A stretch of DNA of 64,000 bases from Halorubrum hochsteinianum. GTDB lineage: Archaea > Halobacteriota > Halobacteria > Halobacteriales > Haloferacaceae. The notes beneath the pieces are model-generated. The model searched no databases. It was not told the DNA's origin and worked only from the letters and a program-made list of their open reading frames with translations. Below, in pieces: positions 26,919 through 34,623 of this stretch. Position 1 is the stretch's first letter. Each line of letters begins with the position of its first letter. A program made the position numbers and the translations under genes. The DNA is taken from NCBI RefSeq assembly GCF_023702125.1, contig NZ_CP098415.1:1736001-1800000 (forward strand), in the 5' to 3' direction.

Positions 26919-27476
26919 ATGACTGACAATATTCGGGACGACTGGCCGACACCCGGCCCAAACGAGCCTGTCCCGGCGTGGAACGAGTACGAGCAGCTGC
27001 GCGAGGCCGTCCACAACTATCTCGATCACCAGCCAGACGACCCGACGTGGGACGACATCTGGCGGGCACTCGGGGCAATCATGGGCGAGTACCAGCGGGA
27101 TGCATTCGCCGGGGCGTTCGGCCTCGACGAGCCTGCCGAGACAGCCTGCATCCGCCGCCTCATCACAGGCGAGGCCGAATGCCTCCATTCCCCACTCGAA
27201 GCCGACAGCGACCCGTCTGGGCCGCCTCATAAGCCACCTGCCAGCGACCACGCGACACTTTGGCTCGATAACGGCGAGCCTGCGGTCTACTCGATGCACG
27301 TGTATCCGGGCAATATCGAACGGTTCGACGCCGACGATCCGCCCTACAACCTCTGGTTCAACATCTTCGAGTTTGCTGCTGAGTGGGGACTTGAGGTGTC
27401 GGTTCTCCCTAAATCGTGGTACAACCTTGGATCAACAGTCCACGTCGTCTTCTACCCACCAGAGCGGCACCGTTGA
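26919..27476 (+). CDS. hypothetical protein (185 aa)
   Basis: A soluble acidic protein without a recognised family. The N-terminal half is helical (NEYEQLREAVHNYLDHQPDD, then WRALGAIMGEYQRDAFAGAF). The C-terminal half looks like a beta-rich domain (DNGEPAVYSMHVYPGNIERF and STVHVVFYPPER). Codon use is haloarchaeal, with GC higher than the surrounding spacers, so the gene is convincing. The TATA-like box CGTATACAAAAG lies ~30 nt upstream. Neighbours are small plasmid-type genes. Confidence 0.65.
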   Translation: MTDNIRDDWPTPGPNEPVPAWNEYEQLREAVHNYLDHQPDDPTWDDIWRALGAIMGEYQRDAFAGAFGLDEPAETACIRRLITGEAECLHSPLEADSDPSGPPHKPPASDHATLWLDNGEPAVYSMHVYPGNIERFDADDPPYNLWFNIFEFAAEWGLEVSVLPKSWYNLGSTVHVVFYPPERHR

Positions 27477-27537
27477 GTTCTAAGAGCCATCTATAGCCGC
27501 TGCTCGGCGCTACTGAACTCTCGTCAAAGCAATAGTG

Positions 27538-27702
27538 CTACTCGTTGACGTCGACGACGGTTGCCTCTTCAGTCGGCGCGATATCGAACTCGGCAGCGCC
27601 GCGCTCGATCTCTTCGGGCGTCGTCCCCTCAGCATCGGCAAGCAGCTCGGTGAGCTCCTCGTCCGAGATCGTGTCGGCGTCGATCGGGGCTTCGCGGCTC
27701 AT
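27538..27702 (-). CDS. small acidic protein (54 aa)
   Basis: An ATG at 27702 opens MSREAPIDADTISDEELTEL, continuing to TTPEEIERGAAEFDIAPTEE and VNE-stop. The amino-acid composition (Asp/Glu-rich) and third-position GC bias are those of real haloarchaeal genes. No family is recognised. ATAATTAAC just upstream of the start could be part of a promoter for a leaderless transcript. Confidence 0.6.
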   Translation of the reverse strand: MSREAPIDADTISDEELTELLADAEGTTPEEIERGAAEFDIAPTEEATVVDVNE

Positions 27703-27801
27703 AATTAACATCTAGCTGCCGGGAAGTGATATTTGTGACTGTCGGAACCTCTTGACTTCGCTCTTAACCAACACAGTAGACCGATATTGCCCATCTATTG
27801 G

Positions 27802-27963
27802 TTAAGATTCGCCGCGTTCCCACCAGTCGTCGACGGCCTGTTCGTCGATGTTGACGCTGAAGGTAATGCCGCAACTACAGTGGACACCGATCTGGTTCGC
27901 GGTCGTCGTCATGTGTTCTTTCGAGACCCCGCACCCGGGACAGTCGACGGCGAACGTGGCCAT
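27802..27963 (-). CDS. small zinc-ribbon protein (53 aa)
   Basis: An ATG at 27963 starts MATFAVDCPGCGVSKEHMTT, followed by QIGVHCSCGITFSVNIDEQA. The two CxxC pairs 19 residues apart form a typical minimal zinc ribbon. Such small zinc-finger proteins are abundant in haloarchaea and some regulate transcription or biofilm formation; the role here is unknown. The frame extends upstream of 27963, but the zinc-ribbon start gives the compact protein. Confidence 0.68.
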   Translation of the reverse strand: MATFAVDCPGCGVSKEHMTTTANQIGVHCSCGITFSVNIDEQAVDDWWERGES

Positions 27964-28020
27964 ACAGATGCTTGGTTGCGAGGGGTGAAAACGGTGGAGT
28001 TCCACACGTCAGGATAGTTC

Positions 28021-28373
28021 ATCATATCCGGATGCCCGGACCGATAACAACATGCTATCGGCTGTAGCTCGACCTATCATACAGACGATCGCGGATCGCT
28101 ACGTTGGCCGGCTCGACGCAGTCGCCGTGAGTTGCTCGCCAATCTCTGTGACGATGTTCGTGGAAATGTCGAACGTGAATTCGATCCGGTCTGGATATAA
28201 ATATCAGTACCTTAATAAATAGTAGGGTTAATCTCTATCGACTCTATAAAAACATCGTTTAAACTGAGGGAAGACTCTATGACATTTTAAATCGGATAGA
28301 GATAGACGACCGTTCTAACTGTTCCAAAGAGATTGATGATTTCGGTGTCTTCTACTTCTTGAGAGAGTTAATT
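28021..28373. other. AT-rich spacer
   Basis: No gene is supported. On the minus strand near 28090-28200 there is a short protein-like stretch (YPDRIEFTFDISTNIVTEIG) that runs into a stop, perhaps a remnant. The left arm of a 15-bp inverted repeat lies at 28232-28246. Confidence 0.5.
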
Positions 28374-28812
28374 CTAGTAGAAACGATCTAATGTTGATTG
28401 CTCGTCTTCTGGGTGTTGCTCGTCGTCCTGAGGTGTATTTAACCCTTCATCAGCGAGTGGGCGGCCCTCCCAAGGCCAACGATCATCAAATAGATTGACC
28501 TGTTTTGTGTCTGTCTCATCTTGCGAGCGGGGGTTCTGGCTCATTTGTGAGTTTAGCTGCGGCTAGTCAGTTGTCTCTCAGCCCCTTTCGACGCCTCGTG
28601 GCTTGTACGTAGGGTCTGGAAGCGTTACAGCAAAACCGCGAGTGCGATGGATTATAAATAGGTGGGCGCAAGGAAATCAGACTGAGATTGCCTTGCCTGC
28701 GGATCTTTCACTCTCGTGACGGTCGTCTGACACGCTCTCTTTCGCTATCCGATTGAGAATTTCACTGGCTCCTCCCGTAATTTGGAGGGTGTTTCTGTAG
28801 AGTCGATAGAGA
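28232..28812. repeat. segment bounded by a perfect 15-bp inverted repeat
   Basis: TCTCTATCGACTCTA at 28232-28246 recurs as its exact complement TAGAGTCGATAGAGA at 28798-28812. Similarity extends a few bases further inward on both sides. The 580-bp interior holds one small gene (28374-28544). It may be a miniature transposable element or a deleted IS; no target duplication is obvious. Confidence 0.6.
28374..28544 (-). CDS. small hydrophilic protein (56 aa)
   Basis: An ATG at 28544 opens MSQNPRSQDETDTKQVNLFD, then DRWPWEGRPLADEGLNTP and an acidic tail ending LDRFY. No family is recognised. The charged, Gln/Asp-rich composition is typical of small haloarchaeal plasmid genes. It lies inside the segment bounded by the inverted repeats at 28232-28246 and 28798-28812. 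Confidence 0.55.
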   Translation of the reverse strand: MSQNPRSQDETDTKQVNLFDDRWPWEGRPLADEGLNTPQDDEQHPEDEQSTLDRFY

Positions 28813-28932
28813 ATTGTCCGCTTACTGTATTCAGCGTATCATGAATGAGCCATGTGCGAAGCAGTAGGATGAGAACAGATACAAGACGACAGTGATTGCG
28901 ATAATAGCTTAAGCCTCCTAGTGAGCGTCTGA
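28545..28932. other. spacer without gene
   Basis: About 390 bases of mixed composition. Apart from the right arm of the inverted repeat (28798-28812) nothing is recognised. CGATTGAGAATTTC and CGATAGAGAATTG are loosely similar. Confidence 0.45.
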
Positions 28933-28967
28933 CTTAATCTTAAGGTTAGGGATATTCTTAGGGATAA
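28933..28967. promoter_or_regulatory. CTTAAG-centred palindromic site upstream of the AAA ATPase
   Basis: The sequence CTTAATCTTAAGGTTAGG is followed by ATATTCTTAGGGATAACC, directly before the ATG at 28975. Related sites occur at 29903, 32416, 32611, 35448 and 37201. The position suggests an operator or a partition/centromere-like site. Confidence 0.65.
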
Positions 28968-28974
28968 CCGTATC

Positions 28975-29904
28975 ATGGCAGATCAATTCACGGCGGCACT
29001 CGATGACGCCGAAGAAGCCCACGCTCGGTATGCTGAGCAGTTAGGGCTCATCGAGGACCGCACACCGTTCGCGGCGGAATCACTCCCTGACACGCGGATC
29101 GCCGTCCGGGTTAACGACGACCTTCTCCAAGAGGTGGCCTCGCACATCCTCACCCGAGCTGGCCACGTCTCGGTGATCGACAAGCGAGGCGCTGGGAAGA
29201 CGCACTTCCGAGAGCTCGTGTACGACGCGCTGAGCGAGGGACCACGCAGCGACGAGTTCGCCATCGCCCGCATCCGCGAGGTCGAGAGTATCACCACACG
29301 CCGGCTCTACACGCGGCTGCTCGATGAACTCGATGCGTACGATGAGTTGAATATCCCCGAGACCTACCCGCGGGCGACCGACGAGGTCCGACAGGTCGTC
29401 GAGGACGTCGCCGAGCAGTTGGAGGCGGCGGATCTCACGTGTATCGTCCAGGTGGATCAGCTCGAGGACGCGGCGCGGAACACGCGTACCTTTGAGCAGC
29501 TGCTCGCCGGGCTCCAGAGTATCGGCGATCTCGGCGAAACTGGACCCGCGTTCATCCTCTTCCTGTTCGGGACACCCGACGCCGGTGACCGACTCGACGA
29601 GCTGCGGGAGACGTTGTCGTCGCGGCTGGTCGCCAAGGACCGGTCGCTCGAACGCTTCGAGTTCGCCGAGACTGAGGAGCTGATCGCCCGGTGGCTGGCG
29701 TGGGCCCGCGACGAGGAGTACACCGACGGCTATCTCTCCGATCCGTACACGGCCTCGGCGATCCGGACGATCGTTGAGCGCTCGGATGGGACGCCACGAT
29801 CAGTTCGCCAAGAGTGCTACCACGCCTATCGTGCCGGTGCCCAACAGTTCGCCGCCGGCGACGGCGTCGAGATCACTGACAAGACAATCGAGACGTACGC
29901 CTAA
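28975..29904 (+). CDS. AAA-type ATPase (309 aa)
   Basis: A P-loop ATPase of unknown cellular role. Walker A is KRGAGKTHFREL at ~residue 68-79, and the Walker B-like strand is CIVQVDQLEDAARN at ~155. The C-terminal part (RSDGTPRSVRQECYHAYRAG) resembles the lid of ORC1/Cdc6 or STAND-type ATPases, but the winged-helix domain of Orc1 is absent. The gene is framed by CTTAAG palindromes on both sides and followed by a small protein gene 22 nt downstream. A partition, replication or segregation role for the element is an inference. A deleted second copy exists at 32456. Confidence 0.75.
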   Translation: MADQFTAALDDAEEAHARYAEQLGLIEDRTPFAAESLPDTRIAVRVNDDLLQEVASHILTRAGHVSVIDKRGAGKTHFRELVYDALSEGPRSDEFAIARIREVESITTRRLYTRLLDELDAYDELNIPETYPRATDEVRQVVEDVAEQLEAADLTCIVQVDQLEDAARNTRTFEQLLAGLQSIGDLGETGPAFILFLFGTPDAGDRLDELRETLSSRLVAKDRSLERFEFAETEELIARWLAWARDEEYTDGYLSDPYTASAIRTIVERSDGTPRSVRQECYHAYRAGAQQFAAGDGVEITDKTIETYA

Positions 29905-29925
29905 GCTTAAGCTTAAGGTTAAATC
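29903..29925. promoter_or_regulatory. CTTAAG repeat site between the two cassette genes
   Basis: AAGCTTAAGCTTAAGGTTAA occupies the gap between the ATPase stop and the next ATG (29927). It contains two overlapping CTTAAG cores and matches the site at 32611 in the decayed cassette. Confidence 0.65.
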
Positions 29926-29926
29926 T

Positions 29927-30247
29927 ATGAGCGATAACCCAATGACGGACGCATTTGACGCAGCGGAAGACGAACAGGACGAGACGAACGAGGGCGACAC
30001 CGGAGACGACTTCGACGTCGAACAGTACTTCGACGCGCTGAACAGCGACAGCGCTCCGAAAGATAAGACAGTCGGCGTCGCGGTGACGACCGAGACACAC
30101 GCGTTCTACCACGAACTTCAGAACGCCGATGAGGTCGAGGTGAACCCAGCCCAGTCAATTCGGGATCATTTGGAGAAGCTGGCTCACCGCCACCCGAAGG
30201 TCTTCGAGCGGGCGATGCGGAAGCTCGAGATTGAGCGTGAATTTTGA
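29927..30247 (+). CDS. small acidic partner protein of the AAA ATPase (106 aa)
   Basis: The N-terminal half is acidic and probably disordered (DAAEDEQDETNEGDTGDDFD). The C-terminal half is compact and positively patched: VGVAVTTETHAFYHELQNAD, then SIRDHLEKLAHRHPKVFERA and MRKLEIEREF. This layout would suit a small DNA-binding adaptor such as a ribbon-helix-helix or ParB-like partner, but no motif proves it. It is co-directional with the ATPase with the palindrome between them. The decayed copy at 32634-32945 keeps the same gene order. Confidence 0.68.
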   Translation: MSDNPMTDAFDAAEDEQDETNEGDTGDDFDVEQYFDALNSDSAPKDKTVGVAVTTETHAFYHELQNADEVEVNPAQSIRDHLEKLAHRHPKVFERAMRKLEIEREF

Positions 30248-30385
30248 AGGAGACTATTCGACTACTGGCTTTGAACCAGCGTTGAATCTCCGAAATCGTC
30301 CAAAGAACCGGTTCGGTATGATGTACAGTAGTGAGAGATAGATTCTGACCGGGGGTAAGAGTATGAATTCGTCTGTTGTGATTTG

Positions 30386-30417
30386 GCCCCAACGATAAAG
30401 TTTAAATTCGTTGGGGC
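30386..30417. promoter_or_regulatory. palindromic operator over the TATA box of the first TumE-like module
   Basis: Perfect 10-bp arms GCCCCAACGA and TCGTTGGGGC flank a 12-nt centre holding TTTAAAT, a good archaeal TATA element. It ends 22 nt before the ATG at 30440. This is the expected place for autorepression by a toxin-antitoxin pair. Confidence 0.8.
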
Positions 30418-30439
30418 TGTATCCCAACATAGGAGAACG

Positions 30440-30748
30440 ATGCCAGCAACGGTCGTGTACCGGGAAGAAGATGAGAAATCCGACGGGAGTCGGTACGAGA
30501 TGGTCGCATGGCAGGTCCCGGTGACTGAGGACTTCCCGCAGGGACTGAAGTACAGCTTCCAGTACATGGACGCTGACGGCGACACGCTCCTGCGGTACGA
30601 CAACTCACCGTACCACCTAGACGTCGGCCGGCATCATCGACACCCACCCGATGGCGAAATCACCAAACTGGAGTTCACGGGTCTCTCCGACCTGATCGAC
30701 GAGTTCCAGAATGAGGTAAACGAGATCTATGAGCAACGAACCCACTGA
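30440..30748 (+). CDS. TumE/DUF6516-family toxin-like protein
   Basis: A 102-aa protein. The pattern GLKYSFQYMDADGDTLLRYD followed by NSPYHLDVGRHHRHPPDGE, a histidine-rich 'RYDN..HH.H' block, is typical of the TumE (DUF6516) family, regarded as the toxin half of TumE/TumA modules. The ATG at 30440 follows the operator palindrome. The reading frame overlaps the downstream HVO_A0114-like gene by 20 nt, which implies coupled expression. Toxicity is not demonstrated here and the name rests on family resemblance. Confidence 0.78.
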   Translation: MPATVVYREEDEKSDGSRYEMVAWQVPVTEDFPQGLKYSFQYMDADGDTLLRYDNSPYHLDVGRHHRHPPDGEITKLEFTGLSDLIDEFQNEVNEIYEQRTH

Positions 30749-31196
30749 CACCGAACCCACGCACGACGAGTTTACGCCCGACCCGGATGAGGTTGAGTAC
30801 CCTTCGACCCTCCGCATCACGTCGCTTCCAGCGGAGCAGGCGCAGGCTGCGGCAATTGAACGCGCCGAACAGTGGGAAGACGGCGAGGAGGTGCCGCACG
30901 TCGTCAACTTTGAGGACCGAGCTCGGCTCCGCCAGCTACTCACCGACCGACGGATGGAGCTGCTCGAAGTGGTGATGGATCATCCGCCCGAAAGTATTCG
31001 AGCGTTGGCCGACCGCCTCGAGCGCGACGTCCACGACGTCCACGACGATCTACACCTCTTAGCCGAGTACGAAATCATCCACTTCGAAGAGGACGGTCGC
31101 GCAAAGAAGCCGTACGTCCCCTACGACACGGTCCGGCTTGAGGTTGAGTTTGGCCTGCCGCGTGGCGAGGGGTCAGGATCGGCCGCATCCGCGTAA
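30729..31196 (+). CDS. HVO_A0114-family winged-helix DNA-binding protein (antitoxin/regulator)
   Basis: A 155-aa predicted transcriptional regulator. The winged helix is visible in MELLEVVMDHPPESIRALAD, RLERDVHDVHDDLHLLAEY and EIIHFEEDGRAKKPYVPYDT, the pattern of the haloarchaeal HVO_A0114 family. The N-terminus contains FEDRARLRQLLTDRRMELL, also conserved in that family. It overlaps the TumE-like gene and is expected to act as its antitoxin and to bind the upstream palindrome. A paralogous pair is at 36233-36997. Confidence 0.8.
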   Translation: MSNEPTDTEPTHDEFTPDPDEVEYPSTLRITSLPAEQAQAAAIERAEQWEDGEEVPHVVNFEDRARLRQLLTDRRMELLEVVMDHPPESIRALADRLERDVHDVHDDLHLLAEYEIIHFEEDGRAKKPYVPYDTVRLEVEFGLPRGEGSGSAASA

Positions 31197-31539
31197 TCGG
31201 TTTTAATGCTTCTGTTGAAATCTTCAGAGGATGATATGTTCTTGTGGTCGTGCTGAATATAGAGGGTAAGTTCAGCAGAGGTCGGTGTTCGTTTCAACGG
31301 ATCAACGGTGAGCCGATTCGTTAGAACGAACGGGCGTTTCTATCGCTGACACGGAGGGGCAAGCACGCCCACAACTCGAAGACCAATCGGTGTACAGAAC
31401 CAGACAGTGAATTGAATCGGTCAGAGCCGACACCAGGCCTGCTTCCCTGGCGGTGTTTCGAACCAGTTGAGCCCGAGCGGTTGAGGATACCAGACTCTCA
31501 GACCATCAGCATCTTATATCCAACTATAGAATACCATGT
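31197..31539. other. spacer with a solo IS end
   Basis: No gene is supported. GCTTCTGTTGAAATCTTCAG at 31208 resembles the left end of the IS at 32996 and is probably a leftover. A TATA-like CTTATATCC at ~31511 lies ~25 nt before the GDT1 gene. Confidence 0.55.
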
Positions 31540-32196
31540 ATGGTTGGTTGGCTCGATATCTTGATTACTTCATTTGTGCTGCAGCTTCTTGCTCTTCCCG
31601 GTGAAAAAGGACAGATAGTGATCGCTGCACTCGCCACGAAGTACGACCCGTACGTGGTCGTGGCCGGCGCAGCAACCGCATTCGGTGGCTGGACAGTTCT
31701 GGAAATTCTGCTCGGGAATGCGCTGAAAGGCGCACTCCCCGAAGCGTTCCTCGACGGCCTCACTGCGGCGTTGTTCTTCATCTTCGCTGCGTGGGTCCTC
31801 TATACATCACAGTTAGACTTCGAGGACGACACGAGTGACGAGCAACCGATTACCGATGGGAGTTCAGGGGTTGTTGATGACGCAGTTGATGTCGTTCCAT
31901 CTCGCTTCGCGGGGTTTGTTCCGTCATTTTCGTTGATGGTGTTCGGCGAGTTCGGGGATAAAACACAACTGATCACGATCGGCCTCGCAGTCCAGTATGG
32001 CGCTCATCCGGCTATTTGGTTGGGAGAGATGCTTGCCATCATTCCTGTGAGCTTGGTGACGGCGCTGTTTTTCTCGCGCAGTTCGGCCTACATCAACACG
32101 AAGTGGGTGCGGTACGTCTCGGCGAGCTTGTTCGCGCTATTTGGGCTCGATATCATGGCGAAATACCTCCTCGGCTTTCACTTCCTCCCATTTTAA
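31540..32196 (+). CDS. GDT1/TMEM165-family (UPF0016) membrane cation transporter
   Basis: A 218-aa membrane protein with about six to seven helices arranged as two halves. The second half carries the signature ExGD[KR][TS] as GEFGDKTQLITIGL. In the first half the matching position reads LALPGEKGQIVIAALA, so the acidic signature is changed. Family members exchange Ca2+ or Mn2+ for H+; the ion here is unknown. A hydrophilic acidic loop (residues ~95-115) links the halves. It is flanked by IS remnants, so it may have been carried in as cargo. Confidence 0.85.
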   Translation: MVGWLDILITSFVLQLLALPGEKGQIVIAALATKYDPYVVVAGAATAFGGWTVLEILLGNALKGALPEAFLDGLTAALFFIFAAWVLYTSQLDFEDDTSDEQPITDGSSGVVDDAVDVVPSRFAGFVPSFSLMVFGEFGDKTQLITIGLAVQYGAHPAIWLGEMLAIIPVSLVTALFFSRSSAYINTKWVRYVSASLFALFGLDIMAKYLLGFHFLPF

Positions 32197-32415
32197 CGGC
32201 GGATGAGAGAGACGGCTGCCCCGGTTCATTTCCTGATGTGAATAAAGTTCACAGACGAAACCGTTAATCCAGTGGTGACCCTGACTTTCGCGGCTTGATG
32301 ACCAAATCAACAGCCGTCGAGATTTAACGACACGTCTGCCACTCCCCCATGCCCGACTCGCGCTCTGTATTCAGCACACTGTTTATATCAAATTCAGATG
32401 ATTTCAACAGAGATA

Positions 32416-32444
32416 CTTAATCTTAAGATTAGCCCTAACCTTAG
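32416..32444. promoter_or_regulatory. CTTAAG palindromic site of the decayed cassette
   Basis: CTTAATCTTAAGATTAG followed by CCTAACCTTAGG, in the same position relative to the ATPase remnant as the site at 28933. The palindromes have decayed less than the genes. Confidence 0.65.
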
Positions 32445-32455
32445 GTACGAACGTG

Positions 32456-32612
32456 TCATTGCCGACCCGTTCACGGCGGCGCTCGATGCGACCGAAGGAG
32501 CCCACAGTTGGTGTGCCAGGAGTACTACCACACCTATGGCACTAGCGCCCAACAGTTCGCCGCCGGCGACGGCGTCGAGCTCACTGACGAGACAACCGGG
32601 ACGCACATCTAA
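32456..32612 (+). pseudogene. AAA ATPase remnant (internal deletion)
   Basis: The first ~65 bases match the start of the ATPase gene at 28975 (GACCCGTTCACGGCGGCGCT versus GATCAATTCACGGCGGCACT). They then jump directly to sequence matching the last ~100 bases (GCCCAACAGTTCGCCGCCGG, shared exactly). Roughly 0.75 kb including both Walker motifs is missing. Confidence 0.88.
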
Positions 32613-32636
32613 GGTTAAGATTAAGATCAAACCTAT
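32611..32636. promoter_or_regulatory. inter-gene palindromic site of the decayed cassette
   Basis: AAGGTTAAGATTAAGATCAA, equivalent in position to 29903-29925 between the two cassette genes. Confidence 0.55.
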
Positions 32637-32945
32637 GTTTGACGGCCTAATAAGGGTGTATTTGACATGGCGGGAGACAAACGGGCCAGGACGAACGAGA
32701 ACGATATCGGTAACGACTTCGACATCGGCCGGTACCTCGATGCGTTCGACAGCGCAGCAAAAATAAGATAGTCGGCGTTGAGGTGAACCGAGACACATGC
32801 GTTCTATCACGAACTCTAGAGCGCAGATGAGGCCGAAGTGATCCCAGTCCAGTCGGTTCGAGATCACATAGAGAAACTGTTCAACTGTCACCCGGGGGTC
32901 TTCGGGCGGTCGATGCGGAAACTTGAGATCGAGCGTGAATTCTGA
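32634..32945 (+). pseudogene. decayed copy of the small cassette protein
   Basis: Aligns along its length with 29927-30247: for example AACGACTTCGACATCGGCCG, CGATGCGGAAACTTGAGATC and GAGCGTGAATTCTGA match CGACTTCGACGTCGAACAG, CGATGCGGAAGCTCGAGATT and GAGCGTGAATTTTGA. Frameshifts and stop codons (e.g. GCAGCAAAAATAAGATAG) break the frame. The flanking palindromes are kept. Confidence 0.85.
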
Positions 32946-33086
32946 CGCTGTGTTGTAGGGACTTAACCAACATTCAGACGGAACTGCGCCCAGTGGGCTC
33001 TGTTGAAATCCTCAGAGAGTTACATGTTTGTCTTGGCTCTGTTGAAATCCTCAGAGAGTTACATGTTCGTCCTGTGATTCCATGAG

Positions 33087-33923
33087 ATGAAGACCCTCCC
33101 GAAGTCACAGATTCTCCGTTTTACTGAGAAGGCGATCCACCTAGCACGCCGAGCAGTATCTCGATACTCCTCGAAGTTTTCTAAACACCGCTACACACTC
33201 CCCCAGCACGTTGTTCTGTTGTGTCTCAAAGTTAGGAAGAACACGACCTATCGTGGTTTACTCGACGAATTGATCGAGATGCCACGCATTCGTCGAGCTC
33301 TTGGATTAGCTGAACTACCTACGCCATCAACGCTCTGTAAGGCGTTCAATCGGCTTGATATGGCTGTATGGCGTGTTATATTGACTCTCTCAGCGACGTT
33401 CCTTCCGACGAGTGGAATCGTTGGAGTTGATGCGTCAGGGTTCGACCGGAGTCACGCCTCTAAACACTACACGAAACGTGCTGAACTCACGATTCAGCAG
33501 CTCAAGGTGACGCTGCTGGTCGATGCGAAGGTGAACGCAATTCTCGATCTACACGTGACGACAACTCGAAAACACGATAGCCAGATCGCTCCGTCGTTGA
33601 TCAAGCGTAACCCCGAGTGTATCGATATTCTGCTCGGTGACAAAGGCTACGACGATCAGAAAATCAGACGGCTCGCCCGGCAACACGAGGTTCGGCCACT
33701 GATTAAGCATCGTGAGTTCACATCGCTCCACAAGGCATGGAACGCTCGCTTAGACGCTGACCTCTACGGACAACGGAGCCAATCTGAGACCGCGAACTCA
33801 ACGCTCAAACGAAAATACGGTGTTCGTCCGCTCACGACGCTGGTGGAAGCAGTTCCGCGAACTCACCATCGCCTGTCTCTGTCACAATATCGACCGATCA
33901 CTCTGAGCGGTCAAGACAGGTGA
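33087..33923 (+). pseudogene. IS5-family transposase, frameshifted near the C-terminus
   Basis: A DDE transposase related to the other two IS5 copies but more distant. Catalytic Asp in GVDASGFDRSHASKHY, second Asp in LLGDKGYDDQKI and Glu in GQRSQSETANSTLKRKYG are intact. After KYG (near 33830) the frame shifts: the expected end, WWKQFRELTIACLCHNIDRS and stop, is encoded in the next frame at ~33838-33907. The frame in hand instead runs on as VRPLTTLVEAVPRTHH. The element is therefore probably inactive by itself. Confidence 0.88.
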
Positions 33924-33977
33924 GGCACGGATGGCTCGCCACAAGGGCTTTACTCCAGAATTATACAATCATTGAAC

Positions 33978-34424
33978 ATGAACCGAAGGTGGTTCGCTAC
34001 TTGCTTCTGTTCAGTATTAATCCCTCTATCGGGGTGTACCACCGATGAGGAGTCAACTGGGAATCCGGACCAGATGTCAGAAGACCCGCCGGAATGGTTG
34101 AGTGGCACAGTTGATTGTGTACCAGTATACGGTGTTCTTGAGTTGTCTGAAGTTCGTGATTCCGTGAAAAATTCAGCAGAAACACTTGATTACAGTGAAT
34201 TTTCAAACACATCTCAAATGATAATCGATTTTGCAATCAACAATCAAGCAGCAAAAACATGCTCAAGTAAGGGTGGTAGTGAATTTCAAGTACTTCAAGG
34301 AAGGATAACTGATCTCATACCCGCAGAAGATCGGAATAACTTACCGAACAGTATTGCGATTCAAGTTAAATCAAACTACTATTACATAACCGAAATGAGA
34401 TCATTCGATGCGATACTTATCTAG
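33978..34424 (+). CDS. putative lipoprotein, low GC, IS passenger
   Basis: A 148-aa protein with a lipoprotein-type N-terminus, RRWFATCFCSVLIPLSGC, where the final Cys is the predicted lipid-attachment site. The rest is a small soluble domain with two further Cys and a beta-rich end (IAIQVKSNYYYITEMRSFDA). Codon use is strongly AT-rich, unlike neighbouring genes, indicating recent transfer. The ATG at 33978 is preferred over TTG at 33972. It lies between the transposase and the right IS end, so it moves as cargo. No family is recognised. Confidence 0.6.
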   Translation: MNRRWFATCFCSVLIPLSGCTTDEESTGNPDQMSEDPPEWLSGTVDCVPVYGVLELSEVRDSVKNSAETLDYSEFSNTSQMIIDFAINNQAAKTCSSKGGSEFQVLQGRITDLIPAEDRNNLPNSIAIQVKSNYYYITEMRSFDAILI

Positions 34425-34623
34425 TAGTCTATTTGCTCAGATTATTTGAGACCATGCGCAAGCGTGATCTTACGTTTAATTGAACTGGACACCCCGGAAG
34501 TATCGCCCGCAGTTCGTTCAGCATGCACTCTTCAGCGACCAGCTGTTTCATCCTATTTTGTGTCTGATGAATAGGATTTCAACAAAGCCGTCCAGTGTTA
34601 ATTAGTAGCGATACTCACCGCAG

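Larger units (their letters stand above)
32996..34589 (+). mobile_element. IS5-like element with duplicated left end and a passenger gene
   Basis: The left end GGCTCTGTTGAAATCCTC (32996) is repeated in tandem at 33035. The right end GGATTTCAACAAAGCC is at 34574-34589. Flanks GCCCAGTG (32988-32995) and GTCCAGTG (34590-34597) match at 7 of 8 bases, a target duplication. The 1.59-kb element holds a frameshifted transposase and a low-GC lipoprotein gene. Confidence 0.78.
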
